This document shows positions 1-6,512 of a DNA stretch of 6,568 nucleotides, in pieces. Where the stretch lies: contig WBUV01000185.1 in assembly GCA_008933525.1 (NCBI GenBank), forward strand, positions 1 through 6,568, in the 5' to 3' direction. The stretch is from Bacteroidales bacterium (GTDB taxonomy: Bacteria; Bacteroidota; Bacteroidia; Bacteroidales; Tenuifilaceae). The notes below the pieces were generated by a model. It searched no databases. It was given only the letters and a program-made list of their open reading frames with translations, and was not told where the DNA came from. The translations under genes and the position numbers were made by a program. Numbering within the stretch: position 1 is the first letter of the stretch; every line of letters begins with the position of its first letter.

Positions 1-2308
1 GAAGTATCTCATCCAAAGGAAAGGTTTTATGCTTAAGGATTCCCGCAAAGGTGATCAGTTTCATACCCTCGTCGTAATATCCATCGCGTAGAACCCCGCT
101 ATGAAAATCGTAGGTAGAAGCAATATACCTCAAGTCAGGAATTTCTACAGCTTGGTTTACTTCCATCTTTAGCAAATTCATTCCATCATCTACCTGAGGG
201 ACAAATGCAGCAGGATCGGTATTCAACGCATAGAAAGTTTTCTGCGTTTGTCGCATAGCCATTTCAGGAGACGAAAGTTGCAGAATTTTCTTTGGATACT
301 TTGGTGAGAAACGGAGCGAAACACCTCCATCAACAATAAGTTTTCCCAGTCCAAACCCAATGCTTGCAATTCCATCCTCAGGCTTCTCTGCTCCTAATGG
401 ATAAAAATTAATACTCCGGGCAACACCCGAAAGCGTTGGCAAATACATATTACCATACTCGTTTCCGCATATCTCCTGAATTACAATTCCCATTTTTTCT
501 TCGTCAATTACATTCTGCGTAGCATTCATGTAAGCCTTACTGGCTTTAAAAAAAACAGATGCGTAAACTGCCTTAATGGCGCTACATAGCATACGAAGCA
601 TTTGATCCATATCCTCCGCCCTGGGAACCATATAGGTTGAGTATATTCCAGCGAATGGCTGGTAATGAGAATCTTCTAGTTTACTTGAGGAACGAACAGC
701 CAATGGGCGCTTAAACACCGAAATTACTTTACGTAAATCAATCTTTAACCTTTCGGGAAGTTTTGCCGATACAAAAGCATCCAAAACCACCTCGTCGTCT
801 ACATCCTGCAATGCAATACCGTAGAGGTTGTTGGACTCCATAAACTCATCGAACAATTCTGTGCTAATTACAACAGTACGAGGTATACTTATTATAACAT
901 CGTCGAACTTGTGGAAAAGGTTATAATCCTTTATCACCTGATTGATAAATGCTAACCCACGAGCTTTTCCACCAATAGAACCTTCGCCAATACGGGCAAA
1001 AAACTTGTACTCATCAAAAGTGTTCCTGTCGAATTTTGCAATAATACTTCTTCCTTTGCTCAAGCGGTAAGCCGATATTGCATAGTAAAGGAAATTACGA
1101 GCATCGTCGGTATTCTTGAAATCCCTCAGAGTCATTGGTTTAAACAGTTGGGCAATTGAAAATATCGCCCTAGCATTTAGCCATTTAGAAATATCGTTAC
1201 GGCTGGTATGATAAACTAACGATCTATCGGGCACAGTCATAATCAGCTGTTGTAGCTGACTTAAATCGGTAGCACGTCCAACCTCAACCATGGTATCGGG
1301 ATCGCGAAAAATAAAATCACCAAAACCAAAGTTATTGATAATATAATCGCGAATCTCAATATTACAAGTTTTCGAGTACTTATGCACAAAACTAACTCCA
1401 AGTTCATCGGCATAAAGTTTATTTGAAAACTCGGATGATTGAAGTAAAAATGGCATATTTGGATCTTCCGTACGAATCAACTTACACAGCCTTAATCCCG
1501 CCTTGGTTAAATGATCCCTTTGGTTATCAACCTTATAGCTAATGTCGGAGATAACTCCAATTATATTATTCTGATACTTTCGGTACAAAGCGACAGCTTC
1601 CTCGTATGTTGTGGCCATAAGAATTTTGGGGCGACCGCGCATACGGAGCATACGATGGTGCTCGTTAAGCGCTTCGGTCATAAAACTCCTAGCCTGCCGA
1701 AAAACAATCTTGTAGATATTTGGCAGGAACGATGAGTAATACCTTACCGAGTCCTCCACAAGCAATATTGCCTGAACACCAACATCCAGAATATCGTGGT
1801 CGGCATTCATTTTATCCTCAATCAGCTTAATAATTGCAAGCAACAAATCGGCATTACCTAACCAGCAAAAAACATAGTCTATTGCAGATAAATCCTCGCG
1901 TTGAAGACGTATTGATACCTCACGCGAAAAAGGTGTAAGAACAACTATTGGAATATCGGGATGTCTTGCCTTTAGCATCTTTGCTAGATTAAAGGTGTCA
2001 ATCTCTCCAACATTAAGCATCGATATTATAAGGTCGATACGCTCCTCCTGAAGAACCTTTAGAACTTCGCGTGCAGTATGAGCCTGAATAAATACAGGAG
2101 GGTATCTTAAACTAAGCGAAACGTACTCGTTGAAAATCTGCTCATCAATACGTCCGTCCTCTTCTAGCATAAATGCATCGTAACTACTGCAAATAAGCAA
2201 TACCTTGTAGATACGCTTCTGCATCAACTTGTCGAAAGAGGTGTCGTAAATATCAAGTTGATATGAATTCAGGTAGGATTGATCGCCAACTAGGTTAAGC
2301 ATACTCAT
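1..2308 (-). CDS. PEP synthase-like PEP/pyruvate-binding protein with N-terminal receiver domains (partial, C-terminus outside window)
   Basis: An uninterrupted minus-strand frame gives 769 codons from ATG at 2308 and runs off the left edge. A second ATG lies two codons in (2302), so the exact start is uncertain. Residues about 34-165 resemble a receiver fold, but the phosphoacceptor position is Met (near residue 97). Residues about 178-315 form a second receiver with ILLVEDS (E185, D186), candidate phosphoacceptor D255, S291/S292 and K310; D186 to D255 is about 25 residues longer than in CheY. Residues about 320-435 are a linker. From about 440 there is a PPDK/PEP-synthase ATP-grasp domain: GEGSIGGKARGL (K448), AVRSSSKLEDS (R539) with FAG at 552-554, MGIVIQE, SGVARS and GFGLGK. 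PEP synthases make PEP, AMP and phosphate from pyruvate and ATP. The phosphohistidine and PEP-binding domains are not visible, so catalysis is not proven. It is probably cytoplasmic, as no signal peptide or membrane segment is seen. It follows korAB on the same strand but is separated from it by a terminator. Confidence 0.85.
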   Translation of the reverse strand, partial: MSMLNLVGDQSYLNSYQLDIYDTSFDKLMQKRIYKVLLICSSYDAFMLEEDGRIDEQIFNEYVSLSLRYPPVFIQAHTAREVLKVLQEERIDLIISMLNVGEIDTFNLAKMLKARHPDIPIVVLTPFSREVSIRLQREDLSAIDYVFCWLGNADLLLAIIKLIEDKMNADHDILDVGVQAILLVEDSVRYYSSFLPNIYKIVFRQARSFMTEALNEHHRMLRMRGRPKILMATTYEEAVALYRKYQNNIIGVISDISYKVDNQRDHLTKAGLRLCKLIRTEDPNMPFLLQSSEFSNKLYADELGVSFVHKYSKTCNIEIRDYIINNFGFGDFIFRDPDTMVEVGRATDLSQLQQLIMTVPDRSLVYHTSRNDISKWLNARAIFSIAQLFKPMTLRDFKNTDDARNFLYYAISAYRLSKGRSIIAKFDRNTFDEYKFFARIGEGSIGGKARGLAFINQVIKDYNLFHKFDDVIISIPRTVVISTELFDEFMESNNLYGIALQDVDDEVVLDAFVSAKLPERLKIDLRKVISVFKRPLAVRSSSKLEDSHYQPFAGIYSTYMVPRAEDMDQMLRMLCSAIKAVYASVFFKASKAYMNATQNVIDEEKMGIVIQEICGNEYGNMYLPTLSGVARSINFYPLGAEKPEDGIASIGFGLGKLIVDGGVSLRFSPKYPKKILQLSSPEMAMRQTQKTFYALNTDPAAFVPQVDDGMNLLKMEVNQAVEIPDLRYIASTYDFHSGVLRDGYYDEGMKLITFAGILKHKTFPLDEIL

Positions 2309-2367
2309 AATTTTAACTTTCGCTAATTTATGGAAAATTGTTTTATTGTTACGGAATCCTTGAGTAA

Positions 2368-2400
2368 CAAAAATAAAAAAGGGGAGTTTAAAACTCCCCT
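2368..2400 (-). terminator. Rho-independent terminator of korAB
   Basis: A near-perfect hairpin lies 23 bp past the korB stop. Arms GGGGAGTTT (2381-2389) and AAACTCCCC (2391-2399) are fully complementary around one base; in RNA the six GC-rich pairs would form the stem and the central AT bases the loop. On the minus strand it is followed by six T, an A and five more T (down to 2369), the classic intrinsic terminator layout. It should end the korA-korB transcript before the PEP-synthase-like gene. On the plus strand the A-run precedes the stem and a modest T-rich stretch follows, so some bidirectional function is possible, but no plus-strand gene needs it. Confidence 0.9.
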
Positions 2401-2422
2401 CTAATAATTTTATTGAAATAAA

Positions 2423-3451
2423 TTAAACATCCCAGGTTTCACCGCTATTTAGCAGATCGTCCATACATTTAATCTTTGCATCTTTCATTACCTCAAGCAC
2501 TTGGTCGCGAACATTATCGTCGTAAGTTGTATCCTTTACGTTACGAATAACACCCATAGCAACTGGATACTCTGGATACTCCATGTTTGCAAGCATCATG
2601 TGAACACCGGGGTTTGGATTGTACGCATCGTGAACAAGGATATCGTCCATTGTAAAACCACCTTGTCCAATAGTAACAACCTTTAAGCTAAGACCACTTA
2701 GGATTAGACCTTTATCGCGATTCTTACCAAAAACCATTTTTTCGCCATGACGTAGAGTGATAATCCTATCCTCGCGATGCTCTCTGTCTGTCAAGAAGTC
2801 GTAAGCGTTATCGTTGAAAATGACACAGTTCTGAAGAATCTCAACAACCGATGTTCCATCGTGCTTTGCAGCCTCAACCATAACCTCGGTGGTTAGCTTA
2901 ACATCCACATCGAGAGAACGAGCAAAGAATTTACCTTGCGCACCAATTACCAATTCACCTGGACGGAATGGATGCTCCACTGTTCCGAATGGTGATGTTT
3001 TGGTAATAGCACCTAGGGGTGATGTTGGCGAATACTGTCCTTTTGTTAAACCGTAAATCTGGTTGTTAAAAAGAAGTATGTTGATATCGATATTACGACG
3101 TACAGCGTGAATAAAGTGGTTACCACCAATTGCCAATGCGTCGCCATCGCCAGTTACTTGCCAAACGCTAAGAGTTGGATTTGCAACCTTAACGCCGGTA
3201 GCAATAGCCGAAGCACGACCGTGAATACCATGGAAGCCAAAAGTATCTACGTAGTAAGGGAAACGGCTTGAACAACCAATGCCCGATACGAAAACGTAAC
3301 GCTCAAGGTTATACTTTAAAACTTTGGAAACCTCAGGTAGGCCTTTTTGTACTGCGTTCAAAATTGCGTGATCGCCGCAACCTGGACACCAACGAACTTC
3401 CTGGTCACTCTTAAAATCCTGAGGAGTATATTGTAAGTATTTTTCTTCCAT
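2423..3451 (-). CDS. korB: 2-oxoglutarate:ferredoxin oxidoreductase, beta subunit
   Basis: This 342-residue protein is the thiamine-pyrophosphate and iron-sulfur subunit of a 2-oxoacid:ferredoxin oxidoreductase. With KorA it would oxidatively decarboxylate 2-oxoglutarate to succinyl-CoA and CO2 while reducing ferredoxin, or run in reverse as a CO2-fixing step. Four cysteines fit a [4Fe-4S] site: C22 and C25 in WCPGCG, C60 in GIGCSSR and C209 in ILQNCVIF. The TPP/Mg motif starts at GDGD (101-104) and ends at FNNQIYGLTKGQ (128-139). GFHGIHGRASAIATGVK (72-88) is typical of the KorB/PorB family. Length is normal for a two-subunit Kor enzyme. The start is ATG at 3451, 2 bp after the korA stop, so the genes are almost certainly co-transcribed and probably translationally coupled. 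2-Oxoglutarate is preferred over pyruvate as substrate because of the fused gamma-alpha partner and absent delta subunit, but specificity is not proven by sequence. Confidence 0.93.
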   Translation of the reverse strand: MEEKYLQYTPQDFKSDQEVRWCPGCGDHAILNAVQKGLPEVSKVLKYNLERYVFVSGIGCSSRFPYYVDTFGFHGIHGRASAIATGVKVANPTLSVWQVTGDGDALAIGGNHFIHAVRRNIDINILLFNNQIYGLTKGQYSPTSPLGAITKTSPFGTVEHPFRPGELVIGAQGKFFARSLDVDVKLTTEVMVEAAKHDGTSVVEILQNCVIFNDNAYDFLTDREHREDRIITLRHGEKMVFGKNRDKGLILSGLSLKVVTIGQGGFTMDDILVHDAYNPNPGVHMMLANMEYPEYPVAMGVIRNVKDTTYDDNVRDQVLEVMKDAKIKCMDDLLNSGETWDV

Positions 3452-3453
3452 GA

Positions 3454-5307
3454 CTATTTGCCCTCCAAAATATTGTTAAACTTATCAACCAATTCAACCA
3501 CGGTAAAAGGAAGACCCTGAACCTTGTTGAACTGTAGGTAATTGAACTCCTGGAAGTTCATGCGCAAGTAGTTGGCAAACTGGCCCATATTCAACTCGCA
3601 AACAACCAATTTCTTGTAACGCTTAAATACTTCGCGGGTATTCTTTGGAAGTGGGTTGATATAGTTAAACTGACATAGCGAAACGCTCTTACCAGCAGCA
3701 CGCATCTCTTGAACTGCAGTCAGAAGGTGTCCGTAAGTTCCACCCCATCCAATTACAAGCAAATCGCCCTCTTTGTCGCCATAAACCTCTTGCTCAGGAA
3801 TAAACTCCTCAACACGTTTTACCTTCGCTGCGCGAATATCTGTCATGCGTTGGTGGTTCATTGGATCGTGCGATACAGAACCTTTAATGAAATCTTTCTC
3901 CAAACCACCTACACGGTGAGCAATACCTTTTTTACCAGGGAAAGCCCAACCACGAGCCAAACGTTTCTCGTCGCGTGCATATGGCATAAAGTTCTCTGTT
4001 CCTTCGGGAACAATTGGAGGGTTAATTGCAGGATAATCCTTCATATTTGGAATACGCCAAGGCTCAGAACCATTAGCAATAAAACCGTCGGTTAGCAGAA
4101 GAACTGGAGTCATATGCTCCATTGCAATCTTACCAGCAGTGAATGCGTAGTCAAAACAGTTGCTAGGTGTACTTGCTGCAATTATAACCATTGGAGCCTC
4201 ACCATTACGACCATAAAGTGCTTGGTTTAAGTCCGATTGCTCTGTTTTTGTTGGTAACCCTGTTGAAGGACCTCCGCGCTGAACATCCACAATAACCATT
4301 GGTAGCTCGGTCATTACAACCAAACCCAATGCTTCTGCTTTAAGAGATAAACCTGGACCTGATGTTGTTGTAACAGCAAAGTTACCAGCATAAGCAGCAC
4401 CAATTGAGGTACAGATACCGGCAATCTCGTCCTCGGCCTGAAGGGTTTTCACTCCCAAATCCTTGCGTTTTGCTAACTCAATAAGAATTTCTGTAGCAGG
4501 AGTAATAGGATACGAACCGCAGAATAAAGGTAGATTTGCCTTTTCGGCAGCAGCAATTAAACCCCAAGCAGTAGCAGTGTTTCCGTTGATTGAACGGTAC
4601 TTGCCCTTTGGAAGAGAGGTTGCAGCCTTTACCTTATATGTATTAGGAATTGCCTGAATATTGGCAGCATAGTTGAAACCATCGCGTAAAACCTTTTTAT
4701 TGGCCACTACAATCTCTGGTTTCTTTTTAAACTTAATTTCGTAGTACTTTTCAGTGAAGTTTAATGGACGGTCGAAAATGTAATAAACCATACCAAGCGA
4801 GAACATATTCTTACTACGAACAATGCTCTTATTATCCAAACCACTATCCTTTAAACTTTCCTTGGTTAAAGTTGTGATTGGAGCATAAATAACTTTAAAA
4901 TCTTGAAGATTTAACTCTGTAATAGCATCGAGCGTTTTGTAACCAGCACGCTGATAGCCTTTCTCGTTAAACTGGTCGGAGTCGGCAATAATCATTCCGC
5001 CCTTTTTTACCCATTTAGCATTTGCCTTAAGCGCAGCAGGGTTCATTGCTACAAGCACATCGCAAAAGTCGCCAGGGGTGTTAACCTTTTGGCTACCTAG
5101 ATGTACCTGAAAACCTGATACTCCACCAACTGTTCCTTGAGGTGCACGTATTTCCGATGGATAATCGGGGAATGTGTTTACACCATTACCAAACAACGCA
5201 GATGCATCGGCAAATAGTGTTCCTGTAAGCTGCATTCCATCTCCGGAGTCACCGGAAAATCGAACAACTACATCGTCCAATTCCTGGACACTTTTTTGTT
5301 TATCCAT
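3454..5307 (-). CDS. korA: 2-oxoglutarate:ferredoxin oxidoreductase, alpha subunit (gamma-alpha fusion)
   Basis: This 617-residue protein fuses the gamma and alpha parts of a 2-oxoacid:ferredoxin oxidoreductase. Residues about 10-200 are the gamma domain, with RFSGDSGDGMQLTG (16-29) and the TFPDYPSEIRAPQGTVGG stretch (45-62). Residues about 244-420 are alpha domain I, with SYPITPATEI (265-274), the acidic AEDEIAG (291-297) and TTTSGPGLSLKAEALG (313-328). Residues about 510-617 are the C-terminal alpha domain, with ELNMGQ at 571-576. The fused layout and length match KorA-type enzymes, such as the actinobacterial two-subunit Kor, rather than four-subunit pyruvate oxidoreductases. It pairs with KorB, which brings TPP and the cluster; no ferredoxin-like delta subunit is present, so a separate ferredoxin is presumably the partner. 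The start is ATG at 5307, preceded by AT-rich sequence without a Shine-Dalgarno, as usual in Bacteroidota. It is the first gene of the korAB operon. Confidence 0.93.
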   Translation of the reverse strand: MDKQKSVQELDDVVVRFSGDSGDGMQLTGTLFADASALFGNGVNTFPDYPSEIRAPQGTVGGVSGFQVHLGSQKVNTPGDFCDVLVAMNPAALKANAKWVKKGGMIIADSDQFNEKGYQRAGYKTLDAITELNLQDFKVIYAPITTLTKESLKDSGLDNKSIVRSKNMFSLGMVYYIFDRPLNFTEKYYEIKFKKKPEIVVANKKVLRDGFNYAANIQAIPNTYKVKAATSLPKGKYRSINGNTATAWGLIAAAEKANLPLFCGSYPITPATEILIELAKRKDLGVKTLQAEDEIAGICTSIGAAYAGNFAVTTTSGPGLSLKAEALGLVVMTELPMVIVDVQRGGPSTGLPTKTEQSDLNQALYGRNGEAPMVIIAASTPSNCFDYAFTAGKIAMEHMTPVLLLTDGFIANGSEPWRIPNMKDYPAINPPIVPEGTENFMPYARDEKRLARGWAFPGKKGIAHRVGGLEKDFIKGSVSHDPMNHQRMTDIRAAKVKRVEEFIPEQEVYGDKEGDLLVIGWGGTYGHLLTAVQEMRAAGKSVSLCQFNYINPLPKNTREVFKRYKKLVVCELNMGQFANYLRMNFQEFNYLQFNKVQGLPFTVVELVDKFNNILEGK

Positions 5308-5420
5308 AAAAAGATAAATTAGATTTTTGTTGTGCCGATTTCAGCAATGCCACACAAAAAACATTTGCACACCACTGAAAATCAACATTTCAATTAACTC
5401 AAATATTTTATTTAATGATG

Positions 5421-5449
5421 CAAAATTAGGCATTTTTAAACACAGCAAT
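5421..5449 (-). promoter_or_regulatory. Candidate korAB promoter (Bacteroidota type)
   Basis: The minus strand carries TAATTTTG (5428 down to 5421), an exact match to the Bacteroidota -7 element TAnnTTTG. The upstream box is weak: ATTG (5449-5446) instead of TTTG, and 17 bp away instead of 19-21. Initiation would fall near 5413-5416, leaving a leader of roughly 105-110 nt before korA. The assignment rests mainly on the -7 match and its position. Confidence 0.4.
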
Positions 5450-5491
5450 CGATTTAAAACATATTTTACGACATATTTCTGCATTTAAGAT

Positions 5492-5524
5492 TTTGGAAAA
5501 AATTCCTAAAACGGGTTAATTTTG
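5492..5524 (+). promoter_or_regulatory. Candidate promoter of the gamma carbonic anhydrase gene (Bacteroidota type)
   Basis: TTTG at 5492-5495 and TAATTTTG at 5517-5524 are 21 bp apart, matching both boxes and the spacing of the Bacteroidota sigma-ABfr promoter (TTTG, 19-21 bp, TAnnTTTG). Transcription would begin near 5530, giving a very short leader of about 15 nt before ATG 5546. No Shine-Dalgarno is present. This site and the korAB promoter share the divergent 238-bp region. Confidence 0.6.
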
Positions 5525-5545
5525 TAAAAAAATCTCGAAACTAAT

Positions 5546-6067
5546 ATGGCAATTATAAAATCGTTAAGGGGTTTTACTCCAAAAATTGGGAAGAATTGCT
5601 TTATTGCTGAAACTGCGGTAATTATTGGTGATGTTGAAATTGGCGATGATTGCAGCATTTGGTATGGTGCAGTTATTCGAGGCGATGTTAATTCAATTAG
5701 AATTGGGAGTAGAGTTAATATCCAAGATAATGCTGTTCTGCATACCACCTACCAAAAAACCACCATCAAAATGGGCGATGATGTGTCCGTAGGACACAAC
5801 GTAATTGTTCACGGGGCCGAGGTACATAACGGAGCGTTGCTTGGAATGGGCTCTACTGTAATGGATAACTCAATAATAGGAGAAGGAGCCATTGTTGCAG
5901 CAAACGCACTAGTTCTTGAAAACACCAAAGTTGAAGCAGGCACAATATACGCTGGCGTCCCCGCTAAGTTTGTGAAGAAAGTTGACCCTGCATTAAGCCG
6001 CGATATAAACGAGCGAATAGCCCGTAACTACCTGTTTTATTCGGGTTGGTATAAAGAGGAAGAGTAG
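5546..6067 (+). CDS. Gamma carbonic anhydrase family protein (left-handed beta-helix, YrdA/PaaY-like)
   Basis: This 173-residue protein belongs to the hexapeptide-repeat gamma-class carbonic anhydrase family, which as trimers binds zinc or iron and can hydrate CO2. Imperfect hexapeptide turns run from about residue 10 to 140 (IGDVEIGDD, AVIRGDV, IRIGSRVNI, IKMGDDVSVG, GALLGMGSTVM, GAIVAANAL), followed by a short C-terminal helix (about 148-170). The three metal-ligand histidines are visible: H66 in VLHTT, and H84 and H89 in GHNVIVHG. R45, D47, Q60 and D61 match other conserved family positions. The acidic active-site loop of archaeal Cam appears absent, as in YrdA/CamH-type members, many of which have weak or untested activity, so carbonic anhydrase function is probable but not certain. 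Length is normal. The start ATG 5546 is the only one in frame near the predicted promoter. It is transcribed divergently from korAB. Confidence 0.9.
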   Translation: MAIIKSLRGFTPKIGKNCFIAETAVIIGDVEIGDDCSIWYGAVIRGDVNSIRIGSRVNIQDNAVLHTTYQKTTIKMGDDVSVGHNVIVHGAEVHNGALLGMGSTVMDNSIIGEGAIVAANALVLENTKVEAGTIYAGVPAKFVKKVDPALSRDINERIARNYLFYSGWYKEEE

Positions 6068-6081
6068 GAAGTAGGAAGTAG
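6064..6081 (+). repeat. 7-bp tandem repeat over the carbonic anhydrase stop codon
   Basis: The unit GTAGGAA occurs twice in full (6064-6070, 6071-6077) and again in part (6078-6081). The first unit contains the TAG stop of the preceding gene (6065-6067). This is a small microsatellite; no function is evident. Confidence 0.8.
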
Positions 6082-6124
6082 AAAAATAACAGATACTTCA
6101 TTCCAATTAAATGTTGATTTATTT

Positions 6125-6162
6125 CCACAAAGGCAACAAAGGAGTTCACTAAGGAACTCAAA
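6125..6162 (+). repeat. Degenerate dispersed repeat, left copy (CCACAAAGGC type)
   Basis: This 38-nt stretch starts with CCACAAAGGC and ends with GGAACTCAAA. It aligns along its length, with two single-base gaps, to the minus strand of 6473-6512. It resembles CACAAAGG-rich intergenic repeats recalled from other Bacteroidota genomes. It includes a 6-bp inverted repeat, GAGTTC (6142-6147) and GAACTC (6154-6159), with no T-run after it, so a terminator role for the upstream gene is weak. Confidence 0.6.
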
Positions 6163-6220
6163 ATAAGAATTAAACGAATCACTATTATCCTGAAAAAATT
6201 TCCGTTATTCTTTGAAGTAA

Positions 6221-6371
6221 ATATTTCGCTACTCTGTAGCTTATTTTCTCAAATTCAAATGGCTTATCTACAAATATTTTGCCGCTATGCGGCTTCTAAT
6301 TAGCAGCAGAACTGCGCTATATTTATAGATTGTAAACACCTACAAAAGCAAACTCCAGAGGAGCGAAATAT
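6221..6371. repeat. Nested inverted-repeat element (REP-like, cloverleaf-capable)
   Basis: Four complementary structures sit inside one another. The outer arms are 6221-6239 and 6353-6371, complementary at 17 of 19 positions (ATATTTCGCT... and ...AGCGAAATAT). The middle arms are 6266-6277 and 6319-6330, complementary at 11 of 12. Inside these lie two hairpins: GCCGC-TAT-GCGGC (6281-6293) and a 7-bp stem with one bulged A at 6302-6318. CTAATTAG (6296-6303), itself a palindrome, joins them. The whole could extrude as a cruciform or fold as RNA from either strand. It resembles multi-copy intergenic elements of Bacteroidota from memory; copy number cannot be seen here. It may also act as a transcription end for the upstream gene. 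Confidence 0.75.
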
Positions 6372-6434
6372 CATTCTAAGCTATTGGAATAATAACTTTA
6401 GAGCTCGCAAATGATTTTACCAGACAACATTGAA

Positions 6435-6469
6435 AATAAATATTGACAAAACAACAACAAATATTTATT
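6435..6469. repeat. AT-rich perfect inverted repeat
   Basis: AATAAATATT (6435-6444) and AATATTTATT (6460-6469) are perfect reverse complements around a 15-nt A/C-rich spacer (GACAAAACAACAACA). The stem holds only A:T pairs, so it would be a weak RNA hairpin. It could be part of the larger repeat complex, or a protein-binding palindrome. Confidence 0.6.
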
Positions 6470-6472
6470 CCC

Positions 6473-6512
6473 TTCAAATTCCTTTGTGAATTTACTTAGT
6501 GCGCCGTTGTGG
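6473..6512 (-). repeat. Degenerate dispersed repeat, right copy (inverted)
   Basis: Read on the minus strand this 40-nt stretch starts CCACAACGGC and ends GGAATTTGAA. It matches the left copy at 6125-6162 block by block: CCACAA, GGC, AAG, TTCAC, AAGGAA. The two copies face each other around the nested inverted-repeat element. Confidence 0.6.

Noticed and set aside
1511..1735. Plus-strand open frame of 74 codons
   Set aside because: It lies antisense within the well-supported PEP-synthase-like frame, resembles no protein family and has no promoter.
2501..2686. Plus-strand open frame of 61 codons
   Set aside because: It is antisense to korB; its composition reflects the complement of korB codons.
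3709..4095. Plus-strand open frame of 128 codons
   Set aside because: It is antisense to the conserved alpha domain of korA, with no recognisable motif; long antisense frames are common opposite such genes.
4463..4657. Plus-strand open frame of 64 codons
   Set aside because: It is antisense to korA around the YPITP motif and has no independent support.
5506..5748. Minus-strand open frame of 80 codons
   Set aside because: It overlaps the start and metal-site region of the gamma carbonic anhydrase gene on the other strand and has no family resemblance.
6142..6159. Hairpin GAGTTC/GAACTC as terminator of the carbonic anhydrase gene
   Set aside because: The stem is only 6 bp, not GC-rich, and is followed by an A-rich rather than T-rich stretch; it is better explained as part of the dispersed repeat.
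5964..6182. Minus-strand open frame of 72 codons
   Set aside because: It begins in a repeat-rich spacer and runs antisense into the carbonic anhydrase gene; it looks like a hydrophobic shadow frame.
6221..6371. Nested fold as a tRNA, riboswitch or CRISPR array
   Set aside because: The arms are too long and the inner stems lack an anticodon or CCA-end layout; there are no regularly spaced repeats with spacers, and no downstream gene suited to riboswitch control is visible.
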